Source: Halobaculum halobium (lineage in GTDB: Archaea > Halobacteriota > Halobacteria > Halobacteriales > Haloferacaceae). Taken from it: a stretch of DNA of 64,000 bases. The notes beneath the pieces were generated by a model. It saw only the letters and a list, made by a program, of their open reading frames with translations, searched no databases and was not told the origin of the DNA. The stretch spans positions 1,674,001 through 1,738,000 of the forward strand of contig NZ_CP126158.1 of assembly GCF_030127145.1 (NCBI RefSeq), in the 5' to 3' direction. Shown here piece by piece: positions 39,991 to 48,243 of this stretch (position 1 is the stretch's first letter; each line of letters opens with the position of its first letter). The position numbers were made by a program, and so were the translations under genes.

Positions 39991-40356
39991 ATGAGTTCGT
40001 TAGACGAGGTGTTTCGTCTCCTGAGTCGGGAACGTCGGCGATACGCGCTCTACTACCTTCGACAACAGGACGGACCGGTCACCATCGAGCAGCTCGCCCG
40101 GACGATCAGCGAGTGGGAGTCGGACCCCTCGGACGCGGATGTCCCGGACGAGCTGTTCGAGAACGTCGTTCTGACGTTGGATCACAACCACTTCCCGAAG
40201 CGAGCGGAGGCCGACAGCATCGAATACGACCGTGAGAACCGACAGGTTCGAATCACAGACACCGCCAGCGAGATCGACGTCATGCTCTCGATAGCACACG
40301 GTCTGGAACAGCCGTCGACGGACCTCGACGTCCTCGATCTCGTCTCCCGATCGTAG
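39991..40356 (+). CDS. Winged-helix protein (DUF7344 type)
   Basis: 121 aa. MSSLDEVFRLLSRERRRYAL then YYLRQQDGPVTIEQLARTI is the haloarchaeal winged-helix pattern now called DUF7344, likely a DNA-binding regulator. LDHNHFPKRAEADSIEYDRE forms the recognition/wing part. A strong tctatatattcg TATA box at 39959-39970 gives a leaderless start at ATG 39991. It sits between sufS and sufU, so a role in Fe-S or redox control is possible but unproven. Confidence 0.85.
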   Translation: MSSLDEVFRLLSRERRRYALYYLRQQDGPVTIEQLARTISEWESDPSDADVPDELFENVVLTLDHNHFPKRAEADSIEYDRENRQVRITDTASEIDVMLSIAHGLEQPSTDLDVLDLVSRS

Positions 40357-40452
40357 CCGACGAGCGTCACTCGTTCGCCACCCATCGAGCCGACAGTGGT
40401 GACTCCGATCCCCAGAACGCTTAACCGGCGCACTCGCCAATTCCCGCCAACA

Positions 40453-40881
40453 ATGGGCATTGGCGGCGGCTCCGACATGTATCGCCAGCAGATTCTCGAC
40501 CACTACAAGAACCCGCGCAACCACGGCGAACTCGACGACGCCACCTTCTCGCACACCGGCGAGAACCCCTCCTGCGGGGATACGATCACCGTCGACGTGC
40601 GCCTGGAGGACGACGACGAGACGATCGAGTACGTCGCGTTTTCGGGCGACGGCTGCGCTATCTCGCAGGCGTCGGCCTCGATGCTCTCCGAGCGCCTCCA
40701 GGGGACCACCCTCGACGAGTTGGAGGCGATGGACACCGACGACATCACCGAGATGCTCGGCGTCGACATCTCCCCGATGCGGATCAAGTGCGCCGTGCTC
40801 GCCCGGCAGGTCGCGCAGGACGGCGCGAAGCTGTACGAGGGCGAGATCGACGACCTCGACGTGACGAAAACCGAAGACTGA
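40453..40881 (+). CDS. sufU: Fe-S scaffold / sulfur acceptor SufU
   Basis: 142 aa. The three conserved cysteines of the IscU/SufU fold are C41 (NPSCGDT), C68 (GDGCAIS) and C113 (IKCAVLA). DHYKNPRNHG near the N terminus is typical. It accepts sulfur from SufS. ATG 40453 follows a cgcttaac TATA-like element near 40418-40425. Which of scaffold or Zn-dependent acceptor role applies cannot be told by eye. Confidence 0.93.
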   Translation: MGIGGGSDMYRQQILDHYKNPRNHGELDDATFSHTGENPSCGDTITVDVRLEDDDETIEYVAFSGDGCAISQASASMLSERLQGTTLDELEAMDTDDITEMLGVDISPMRIKCAVLARQVAQDGAKLYEGEIDDLDVTKTED

Positions 40882-40920
40882 GGGCCGAGAGACCGGCCTC
40901 GACCCCGTCCGCCCGAATCG

Positions 40921-41928
40921 CTAGGGCACGCGGCCGAACAGGTCCCGGTTCCGGGCGACGTACCGCAGCGACCCTCGACCCAGTTGTTCCTCCCGCGTCT
41001 CCGCCCAGTCGGCCAGCGTCGCCGCCGGCACCCGCTCCGACGCGCGCACCGACGCGACCACCGTGTCCAGGATGGTCCGGAGAAACGTCGCCTCGTCGGC
41101 CCGGTACGTCCCCGCCTCGTTGCCCTCGACCGTCCAGTCGGAGCGCGCGTCGACCGTCGGCGGCGTTCCGGCCTCGGTGAACCGGTCGGCCAGCCGCGTC
41201 GCCGCTCGTCCCCGGTTGCGCATCGTCGCGTGGAACGCGTCGACGACGGCGTCGTCGGCCGGGTGGTCGGGCGCGAACCGCGTCTCGCCGTCGAAGGTGA
41301 GCGGGAGGTGGTACCAGCCGTCCGGCGCGGCCGAGCGCAGCAGCGCGAGCACGTCCTCGGGAGCCAACAGATCCGCGAACGACCGCGCAACGACGCCGTC
41401 GAAACCGCCCTCGGCGGCGACTGCGCGGGCGTCGGCGACCGCGAACCGGACACGGAGGGACCGCGCACACCCGGGACGGCGCAGTTCGATCGCGTCGCTG
41501 TCGCGGTAACCGCTGCTGTCGCCGTCGCTGTCGCGGTAGCTGCCACCGTTGCCGACGCGGTTACCGTCAGCGTCACCTCGCTCGACGGCGTAGCCGGCGT
41601 CGAGCGCGTCCGCACGCAGGCGATCGTGCGCCGTCGACAGCACCCGCTCGTCCGTGTCGACGGCGACCCACTCGCCCGCGGGGAGCACATCGTCGGCCAG
41701 CAGCCGGCGGAGCATCCCGCAGGTCCCGGCGCCGGCCTCCAACACGCGGACGCCGGTTCCGTCCGTCCCGTCGCTCTCGTCGCCACGGTCGCCGTCGTCG
41801 GTATCCCCGTCGCCGGCGTGATCCGCCTCCCGAAGGGCCGCTCGAAACGCGGCGGTCGCATCGTCGCTGTGAGCGCGTTCGTCGACGGTCCGGGCGGCCT
41901 CCAGGTACGTCACGTCGTCACCCTCCAT
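40921..41928 (-). CDS. SAM-dependent methyltransferase
   Basis: 335 aa. VLEAGAGTCGMLRRLLADD is SAM motif I, followed by AVDTDERVL (motif II) and a FDGVVARSFADLL stretch (motif IV). A low-complexity Asp/Gly/Ser insert lies near residues 150-175. It overlaps the end of the glycosyltransferase gene by 11 bp and is the third gene of the pterin-synthase operon. Substrate unknown; the context suggests a pterin, sugar or lipid product of its neighbours. Confidence 0.85.
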   Translation of the reverse strand: MEGDDVTYLEAARTVDERAHSDDATAAFRAALREADHAGDGDTDDGDRGDESDGTDGTGVRVLEAGAGTCGMLRRLLADDVLPAGEWVAVDTDERVLSTAHDRLRADALDAGYAVERGDADGNRVGNGGSYRDSDGDSSGYRDSDAIELRRPGCARSLRVRFAVADARAVAAEGGFDGVVARSFADLLAPEDVLALLRSAAPDGWYHLPLTFDGETRFAPDHPADDAVVDAFHATMRNRGRAATRLADRFTEAGTPPTVDARSDWTVEGNEAGTYRADEATFLRTILDTVVASVRASERVPAATLADWAETREEQLGRGSLRYVARNRDLFGRVP

Positions 41929-43026
41929 CGGCCACCTCCGCGAGGAACCGCCGGACGTCGGCGACCGTGGCGGCCCAGTCGGGATGGGACTCGAACCGCC
42001 GGAGCGCGGCCGTCCCCATCCGGGCCAGTCGGTCGCGATCTCCCGCGAGCGCGGCGATGGCGTCCCGGACGCCCGCCACGTCGCCCGGATCGACGAGGAA
42101 GCCGGTCTCGCCGTCGGCGACGACCGTCGACGCGCCTCCGGCGGCGGACGCGACCGCCGGGAGGCCAAAGCCCATCCCCTCCAGGTACGCCATCCCGAAG
42201 CCCTCGTAGGAGGAGGGGACCGCGAGCACGTGCGACTCCCCGAGCACGGCCGCGAGGTCTGACGTCGAGAGCTCGCCGCGGAACGACACGCGCTCCTCGA
42301 CGTCGAGGTCGGCGGCCAGGCTCCGAACCGTGCGGGCGTGATCCGGGTCCGGCTCCGGGCCGACGACGGTCGCCGTCCAACCGCGCTCGTCGTCGACGCC
42401 GGCGAGCGCCCGCACCAGTGTCGGATGCCCCTTCCGCGGCACCAGCGACCCGAGCGAGACGACTCGGAGCGGCCCCTCCCGAGCGCGATCGGTCACATCC
42501 GCCGGCGTCACCGTCGGGTCGAACTGGTCGGCCGGCGGCGGCGCGACGTGCGTGGCGAGGTCATCGACGAGCGACAACACGTCGCGCTCAGTCGCCTCGC
42601 TGACGCAGACGGCCGCGGCACAGCCACGAACGAAGTGTCGTTCCAGTCGCGTCGCGACCGGCGCGAGCCGGCCGCCCTCGGCGCGCCGGAGGTGGTGCAC
42701 CAGCGCGACGACCGGCGTCCCGCCGCGGCGGAGCCGGCGGATGAGCCCAGCGTGGCGGCGTGCGCGAGTTCGTCGACGACGACCACGTCCGCGTCTCGGA
42801 GTCCGGTCGGCACCCCGGTCGCGAGCCCCGGCGCATCGAGGAGCCCGAGCGGGTACCGTCGCCACGGCACCGAGAACACCCGGACCGACACGCCGGTCGC
42901 CCGCAGTCGGCCGACGAGCCGGCGGTCGTATCGGAACCCTCCGGACGTCGTCTCGGGGTCGCCCGGGAGGACGAGCGCGACCGCGAGGCCGTCAGCGTCG
43001 ACGCCGGCGGACGCCCCCTCAGCCAT
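41918..43026 (-). pseudogene. GT4 glycosyltransferase, frameshifted
   Basis: The N-terminal part (MAEGASAGVDADGLAVALVL, from ATG 43026) reads in one frame to about 42745 (DELAHAATLG); the rest (LIRRLRRGGTPVVALVHH onward) continues in another frame to the TGA at 41918. Adding one base near 42740-42750 restores a 369-aa GT4 enzyme with GSLVPRKGH, PSSYEGFGMAYLEGMGFGLP (the E-x7-E nucleotide-sugar site) and a C-terminal Rossmann half. It may be a sequencing slip or a real inactivation. Its ATG overlaps the pterin synthase stop. Confidence 0.82.
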
Positions 43027-43483
43027 CCCCGTGTTCTGGGCCCGCAGCGTCGTCGTCGCGGCCCGTGGTGCCGTCGGATCCGCCGTTGCCGGTCTCCTCG
43101 ACGCCGACGGGTCCCTCGTAGCCGGCGGCGGCCTCGTCGTCCTCCCACACGGTGACGCGCAGGCTCTCTGCCGGGTCGTCGTCGGCGGCCGGGGCGAGCC
43201 GGTCGTGGACGACGCGAGCGAACCGCTCGACGCTCGGGTTGTACCCATCGAACTCGGGCAGGTCGTTCAGCGTCGCGTCGCGGTAGCGCTCCTCGACGGC
43301 GTCGAGCGCCGCGCGCACGTCGTCGATGTCGACGAGGTAGTCGTAGTCGTTCAGCGACGGGCCGGCGAACGTCACCTCGACCGAGAACACGTGCGAGTGG
43401 AGGTCCCCCTCGGGACCCGGGTCGGGGACGGTGAGGAAGTGCTGTGCGACGAACTGCCGCGAGACGGTCGTTCGATAGGTCAT
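43019..43483 (-). CDS. 6-pyruvoyl-tetrahydropterin synthase-family protein, variant active site
   Basis: 154 aa. Zinc ligands H15, H29 and H31 (AQHFL, LHSH) and the pterin-binding E86 (NPSVE) are present, as is LND. The catalytic Cys four residues before the first His of the HxH pair is E25, and the LDH motif reads YRDA, so the His is lost. Glu at the Cys place is a mark of PTPS-III enzymes, which feed folate synthesis, rather than QueD. An acidic tail follows about residue 130. First gene of an operon with a GT4 enzyme and a methyltransferase. Confidence 0.85.
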   Translation of the reverse strand: MTYRTTVSRQFVAQHFLTVPDPGPEGDLHSHVFSVEVTFAGPSLNDYDYLVDIDDVRAALDAVEERYRDATLNDLPEFDGYNPSVERFARVVHDRLAPAADDDPAESLRVTVWEDDEAAAGYEGPVGVEETGNGGSDGTTGRDDDAAGPEHGDG

Positions 43484-43682
43484 GGCTGGGTCGTGTGATG
43501 GAATCGAAGCCGGTGGACCGAGGCGGCTTGGACCGACGTGGGTAGACGTGGGTCGATTCGGAACGCGCGGACCCGAACGTCGCCGCGGATCGGCGCCGCG
43601 TCGCTCGATCTGCTGACGGATCCCTGCGGCCCCGGTATGGTAAACCTGTCGCGCGCGACGTCGCGGCCGCCCCGCCCGCTGG

Positions 43683-44237
43683 TCACCCGACCAACTCCTC
43701 GACGACCGGCGGGAGCCGGCGGCGGACGAGCGCGTACGCGACGCCGAGGACGACGCAGGCGGCGGCGATCGCCGGCAGCGGCTCCGGATACGCCACGGCG
43801 ACCGGGACCGCGAGCGCCGCCGTCGCGACGGCGTCCTCCGGGGCGCCGTCGTAGCGGATCCAGTATCGTGGGCGGATCCATCGACCGCGGAGGTGATCGT
43901 AGACGGCCTCGGCGGAGGTGCGCTCCCACGGCCGGATCTCGTCGCCGGCACCGAGAGCGTCCGTCCCGGCGTGGACGGCGAAAGAGGTGCAGGCGACCGC
44001 CGCCGCGGCGGTTCCGGCCGTCGGCGCGACTGCGGCGGCGGCGATCGCTGGGAGCGCCAGCGCCCACCCCACCACGGGGAAGTGCAGCGTCCGGCGGTGG
44101 CGACCGGCGAACAGGTCGAGGTCGGGCAGGAGGCCCCCGACCACCCCCGCGAGCGCGGCGGGAACGGCGAACTCGGGTGCGAACGCGACCACGGGCGCCG
44201 CTAGCACCGCGCCCGCAAGGGCGTGGGTGAACGCCAT
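43683..44237 (-). CDS. YdjM/DUF457-type membrane-bound metal hydrolase
   Basis: 184 aa with about four membrane helices. MAFTHALAGAVLAAP and GLLPDLDLFAGRHRRTLHFP give the conserved His and Asp residues of the YdjM (LexA-binding, inner-membrane hydrolase-like) family. The GTG three bases earlier (44240) is an alternative start. It begins a few bases after the stop of the upstream membrane-protein gene, so they form a pair. Confidence 0.83.
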   Translation of the reverse strand: MAFTHALAGAVLAAPVVAFAPEFAVPAALAGVVGGLLPDLDLFAGRHRRTLHFPVVGWALALPAIAAAAVAPTAGTAAAAVACTSFAVHAGTDALGAGDEIRPWERTSAEAVYDHLRGRWIRPRYWIRYDGAPEDAVATAALAVPVAVAYPEPLPAIAAACVVLGVAYALVRRRLPPVVEELVG

Positions 44238-44243
44238 CACGGC

Positions 44244-44618
44244 CTACGACTCGCGACGGTAGAGGACGACGAGGACGGCGATGAGGACCACCTGCACCAC
44301 CTTGTCCGCGATCCCGGTCGCGCCGAAGTCGGGCGCGTTCGCCACGTACCACAGCGGGATCTGCCCGGCGGTGAACGGGATGCCGAGCAGGTAAAAGAGG
44401 CGGCGACGGGTGTCGAGCAGCACCGCCGCGACGCCGCCCAGGAAGCCGACGCCCGCAACTAGGAACGCGACGGCCATCCCGGTCTCCGAGCTGAACGCGT
44501 ACGCGAGCCAGAGGTGGATCACGCCGGTGATCGCCGCCAGCGCGACGCCGAACCAGTGTAGTCCGGTCATCGACTCCGTGTGGAGGGAGAACCCCTCGGA
44601 CGCTGTTTCGGTACTCAT
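44244..44618 (-). CDS. Four-helix membrane protein, unknown
   Basis: 124 aa with four membrane helices; LHWFGVALAAITGVIHLWLA and FLGGVAAVLLDTRRRLFYLL are typical of an uncharacterised haloarchaeal membrane family. ATG 44618 is preceded by a gtttttaac TATA-like element at about 44643-44651. It pairs with the YdjM-type gene downstream. No function known. Confidence 0.78.
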   Translation of the reverse strand: MSTETASEGFSLHTESMTGLHWFGVALAAITGVIHLWLAYAFSSETGMAVAFLVAGVGFLGGVAAVLLDTRRRLFYLLGIPFTAGQIPLWYVANAPDFGATGIADKVVQVVLIAVLVVLYRRES

Positions 44619-44717
44619 ACCCGTACAGATGGCGGGGACCGTGTTAAAAACTCCCACGACCGTTGCCACGTGATCGCCTCCGATCCGGCGGGAGACGTCA
44701 GTCGAGCGGGCGGCGGC

Positions 44718-45749
44718 TTACTCCGGTTTGAGACCGCCGTCCTGCACGCGCATCACGGCCTCGCCGTCGGCGAGGTTCGGCGCGTCCACGAGCCGGACGA
44801 TCCGCTTGTCGCCCTTCGACTTGCGGAGGTAGATCCGGAAGGTCGAGGTGTGCCCGAGGATGTTGCCGCCGATCGGCTGGGTCGGGTCGCCGAAGTAGGA
44901 GTCGGGGTTGGAGGCGACCTGGTTGGTCACGAGCACGACGCAGTTGTAGAGGTCGCCGATGCGCATCAGGTCGTGCAGGTGCTTGTTGAGCTTCTGCTGG
45001 CGCTCGGCGAGTTCGCCGCGGCCGACGTACTCCGCGCGGAAGTGAGCCGTCAGCGAGTCGACGGTGAGCATCCGCACGGGCCAGTCGGTGTCCTCGGCCT
45101 CGCTGGCGAGTTCCTTCGCCTTCTCGGCCAGCAGTATCTGGTGGTTGGAGTTGAACGCCTTCGCGACGTGGATGTGGTCGAGGAAGTCCTCGACCAGCGT
45201 GCGCATGTCGTCGTCGTTGTCCGGCGATCCCTCGATCTCGCGCCGTTCGAACTCTCGCTCGATGATCTCGTCTTCCAGCCCGCGGACCATGTCGTCGATC
45301 CGCTCGGGGCGGAACGTGTCCTCGGAGTCGACGAAGATCGCAGAGCCCTCCAGCCCGCCGTCCTCCTTCGAGAGCTGGACGTTGACAGACATCTGGTGAG
45401 TCACCTGGGACTTTCCGGCGCCGAATTCGCCGTACACCTCGGTGATCGACTGTGTCTCCAGTCCGCCGCCGAGGAGGTCGTCCGCCTCGTCGATCTGCCA
45501 GGAGAGCTTGCCGATCTGCTCGCGTCGCTCCAGCACCTGCGCGCCCGACTCGAAGCCGCCGACGTCGGCCGCTTTACGAGCGCCCTGGATGATGTCGTTG
45601 GCCGTCGAGTCGCCGATGTCGGCCGTGTTGCCCAGTTCGGCCGGGCTCGCGACTGCGATGCTCTGGTAGCTGTCGAAGCCCGCGTCGACGAGTTTGTCTG
45701 CGGTCGCGGGGCCGACGCCGGGAAGCTCTTGAAGATCGTCTTCTGCCAT
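44718..45749 (-). CDS. radA: DNA repair and recombination protein RadA
   Basis: 343 aa archaeal RecA/Rad51 recombinase. An N-terminal helix-hairpin-helix domain ([13 protein letters not shown], about 8-60) precedes the ATPase core with Walker A GEFGAGKS (107-114), Walker B MLTVDSL and the DNA-binding loop [13 protein letters not shown]. No intein interrupts the gene. A gtttatga TATA box lies about 30 nt before the ATG. Confidence 0.98.
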   Translation of the reverse strand: MAEDDLQELPGVGPATADKLVDAGFDSYQSIAVASPAELGNTADIGDSTANDIIQGARKAADVGGFESGAQVLERREQIGKLSWQIDEADDLLGGGLETQSITEVYGEFGAGKSQVTHQMSVNVQLSKEDGGLEGSAIFVDSEDTFRPERIDDMVRGLEDEIIEREFERREIEGSPDNDDDMRTLVEDFLDHIHVAKAFNSNHQILLAEKAKELASEAEDTDWPVRMLTVDSLTAHFRAEYVGRGELAERQQKLNKHLHDLMRIGDLYNCVVLVTNQVASNPDSYFGDPTQPIGGNILGHTSTFRIYLRKSKGDKRIVRLVDAPNLADGEAVMRVQDGGLKPE

Positions 45750-45910
45750 CGTACCTCATCCTTGCTCGGCTCCCCTCATAAACCCTCGTTAACACCAAAG
45801 TGGAAGTGAAACCGGGGTACTGAGTCGCGTCGCTCACGAACGGTGTACGAGGGTTCAGGAGGGATGAGGGGACTTCTCGACGGGCGGGTGTTCGTCTGGG
45901 CCGGGGGCGG

Positions 45911-46525
45911 CTACCCCCAGGGGTGCCCGTTCGGGCTGTCCGGCCACAGGGGGTACCAGTAGTCCTTGTCGGATTCGACGCCGAGCTCGCCGTCCAACAC
46001 CGACTCCAGTTTAAATTCGATCTTGTTGTCGCGACTGCTGGTGCCGGTGGGTGCGAACGGGTAGTAGGCGCCGCGGCGGAACGAGTAGATCCAGTAGGCG
46101 TGGCGGTCGGAGTCACGCTCGTCGGCGAAGCCGAACACCGCCGCGAGCAGCCGTGAGCCGTAGCCTCGCTCGACGAACTCGTCGGCGGCGAAGTGAACGG
46201 AGGTGACGAGGTCCTCGGGGTCGTCGTCTGCGAGGACGACCCAGTGGTACCCGTGGTCGTCCTCGTGGCGGCGGAAGTCGGTGCCGGTCTCCTCCTCGCC
46301 GGCGTCGAGGATCGCCTCCACGGCGTCGACGGCCTCGGCGAAGTCGGTGGAGTCGACCGACGAGAAGCACAGCGCCGCCTCGCCGACCGAGCGGAAGCCG
46401 AGATCCGCCTCCATCGTGACGTAGGCGGTGCTCATGCCGAACAGGTCCTCGGGGTCGGCGTCGCTGACGGCGTCGGTCTCCGCGCGGGAGCCGAGCACCG
46501 ATCTGAGCGTGTCGAGAATGCCCAT
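45911..46525 (-). CDS. pspAB: PspA-associated protein PspAB
   Basis: 204 aa. GILDTLRSVLGSRAETDAVS at the start and a PLWPDSPNGHPWG end are typical of PspAB, a haloarchaeal/actinobacterial partner of PspA-type membrane stress systems. HtpX protease lies two genes upstream on the same strand; the pspAB-htpX link is common. It probably acts at the inner membrane face. No PspA is in this window. Confidence 0.88.
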   Translation of the reverse strand: MGILDTLRSVLGSRAETDAVSDADPEDLFGMSTAYVTMEADLGFRSVGEAALCFSSVDSTDFAEAVDAVEAILDAGEEETGTDFRRHEDDHGYHWVVLADDDPEDLVTSVHFAADEFVERGYGSRLLAAVFGFADERDSDRHAYWIYSFRRGAYYPFAPTGTSSRDNKIEFKLESVLDGELGVESDKDYWYPLWPDSPNGHPWG

Positions 46526-46659
46526 GGTCGCTGTCGGTACTCAGGGGGCGGTCGTGTTCAAGCCGTCGCCTCGGGCGGTCGACCGTCCCACAGGGCGTCG
46601 CCGCCGCGGTCCGAGAGACGGTCGATCGCGCGACTCGCGGTCCCGGGCCGGCGCCGTCG

Positions 46660-47238
46660 TCAGTTGTCCTGAATCGCGTCGATCACCATCGCGGCGGCGA
46701 CGACGGGCTCTTTCGGCACGCCGGTCGCGTCGTCGATGGTGATGTCGTAGGTGTCCTGCAGCGAGAACCGGCCGGAGATGGCGCCGACGTGCGCGCCGTT
46801 CGCGTCGGTGATCTCGTACCTGTGGGGGATCCAGTGACCGAACGGCAGGACGTTCCGTGCGACCGTCGTCAGCGCGCCTCGGGAGTCGATCCGCGCGATC
46901 ACCGCCTCCGTCTCGGCGTCGCGGATCGTCCACGTGTCCTGCAGGACGGAGTAGTCGTTGTCGAGGATCACGACGTCATCACCGGTTTGCGAGTCGCGCA
47001 GGACGTAGTTTCCGGCGACGTCGAGCATCCCCGTCGCCTTCACGGAGAACACCTCGGTTCCGTCGGCGTCGACGAACGGGAACTCCTCTTTCAGCTTGAA
47101 CAGCTTTTGTTTGCCTCGGAGGACGACGTTGCCGGCGGCGTCCTCGGCCCGGTACTTGTTCCGGACGAGGCTCTGGACGACGGTGTAGGAGTCGTCCGCG
47201 AGGTCGATTCCGGCGATGTCGTAGCGAGGATCGCTCAC
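46660..47238 (-). CDS. LURP-one-related (tubby-like) protein
   Basis: 192 aa. A DUF567/LURP-one-related beta barrel: NKYRAEDAAGNVVLRGKQKL and YVLRDSQTGDDVVILDNDYS show the repeating strands, and the C-terminal hydrophobic helix (VVAAAMVIDAIQ) is the central helix of the barrel. Relatives of scramblase/tubby proteins bind membrane lipids. Lies between pspAB and htpX on the same strand. Confidence 0.85.
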   Translation of the reverse strand: MSDPRYDIAGIDLADDSYTVVQSLVRNKYRAEDAAGNVVLRGKQKLFKLKEEFPFVDADGTEVFSVKATGMLDVAGNYVLRDSQTGDDVVILDNDYSVLQDTWTIRDAETEAVIARIDSRGALTTVARNVLPFGHWIPHRYEITDANGAHVGAISGRFSLQDTYDITIDDATGVPKEPVVAAAMVIDAIQDN

Positions 47239-47287
47239 GGTCGTCGTTCTCGCGGAATCGCACTTGAACGTTCGCGTCGCCGGCGAC

Positions 47288-48166
47288 TCAGGCCGTCTCG
47301 AACTGCCGCTCCAATTCCTGAAGCCGCTCGACGCGCTTCTCGGTGCTCGGGTGCGTCGAGAACAGCTTCCCGACGAACCCGGACTTGATCGGGATGACGA
47401 AGAAGGCGTTCATCTCTGCGGTGTCGCGCAGATCCTCCTTCGGGACGCGGTCCATCCCGCTGTCGATAGTGACGAGCGCGGACGCGAGCGCCCCCGGTTT
47501 GCCCGTGATGGCCGCCCCTCCGCGGTCGGCTGCGAACTCGCGGTACCGCGACAGCAGTCGGATGAGCAGGAACGAGATCACCCACACGACGAGCGAGACG
47601 ACGATCGCGACGAGCACCGGCGCTTGGTTGCCGCCGCCGCGGTCGCCGCCGCCGCCGAACAGCCAGCCCCAGCGCACCACGATGAACGCCAGCGTCGAGA
47701 GGAACGACGCGATGGTCATCACCATCACGTCGCGGTTCTTGACGTGCGCCAGCTCGTGGGCGAGCACGCCCTCAAGCTCCTCGTCGTCCAGCGTGCGCAG
47801 TAGCCCGGTGGTCACGCAGACGGCGGAGCTCTTCTGTGACCGCCCGGTCGCGAACGCGTTCGGCACCCGCGAGTCGGCGACGGCCACCTTCGGCTTCGGG
47901 AGATCCGCCTGCTGTGAGAGGCGCGTGATCTTTCGATGGAGCTCCGGGTACTCCTGTTCGGACACCTCCTTCGCGCCCATCGAGTACAGCGCGAGCTTGT
48001 CGCTGAAGAAGAACTGCCCGAGCGAGAACAGCCCCATGATGGCGACTATCGCGAACAGCCCGACGAAGCGGGACAACACCGCGATGAACACGATGTAGAG
48101 GGCGAACAGCAGGAACCCGGTCAGGACCATCCGGCCCCGAAGGCCCCAGTCTGTCTTCCATTCCAT
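47288..48166 (-). CDS. htpX: Membrane protease HtpX
   Basis: 292 aa M48 zinc protease. HELAH (137-141) and the E in YREFAADR bind zinc. Two N-terminal and two central membrane helices are seen, with a Gly-rich loop (FGGGGDRGGG) between the central helices. It degrades damaged membrane proteins. It is 49 bp upstream of the LURP-type gene, forming a likely stress unit with pspAB. Confidence 0.95.
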   Translation of the reverse strand: MEWKTDWGLRGRMVLTGFLLFALYIVFIAVLSRFVGLFAIVAIMGLFSLGQFFFSDKLALYSMGAKEVSEQEYPELHRKITRLSQQADLPKPKVAVADSRVPNAFATGRSQKSSAVCVTTGLLRTLDDEELEGVLAHELAHVKNRDVMVMTIASFLSTLAFIVVRWGWLFGGGGDRGGGNQAPVLVAIVVSLVVWVISFLLIRLLSRYREFAADRGGAAITGKPGALASALVTIDSGMDRVPKEDLRDTAEMNAFFVIPIKSGFVGKLFSTHPSTEKRVERLQELERQFETA

Positions 48167-48243
48167 ACCCCGTCATACCGGACCCACGGCTTAAACGCTG
48201 TCGCGGATCGGCGCGGATCGACCGAAATTATATCCCGACGGCA

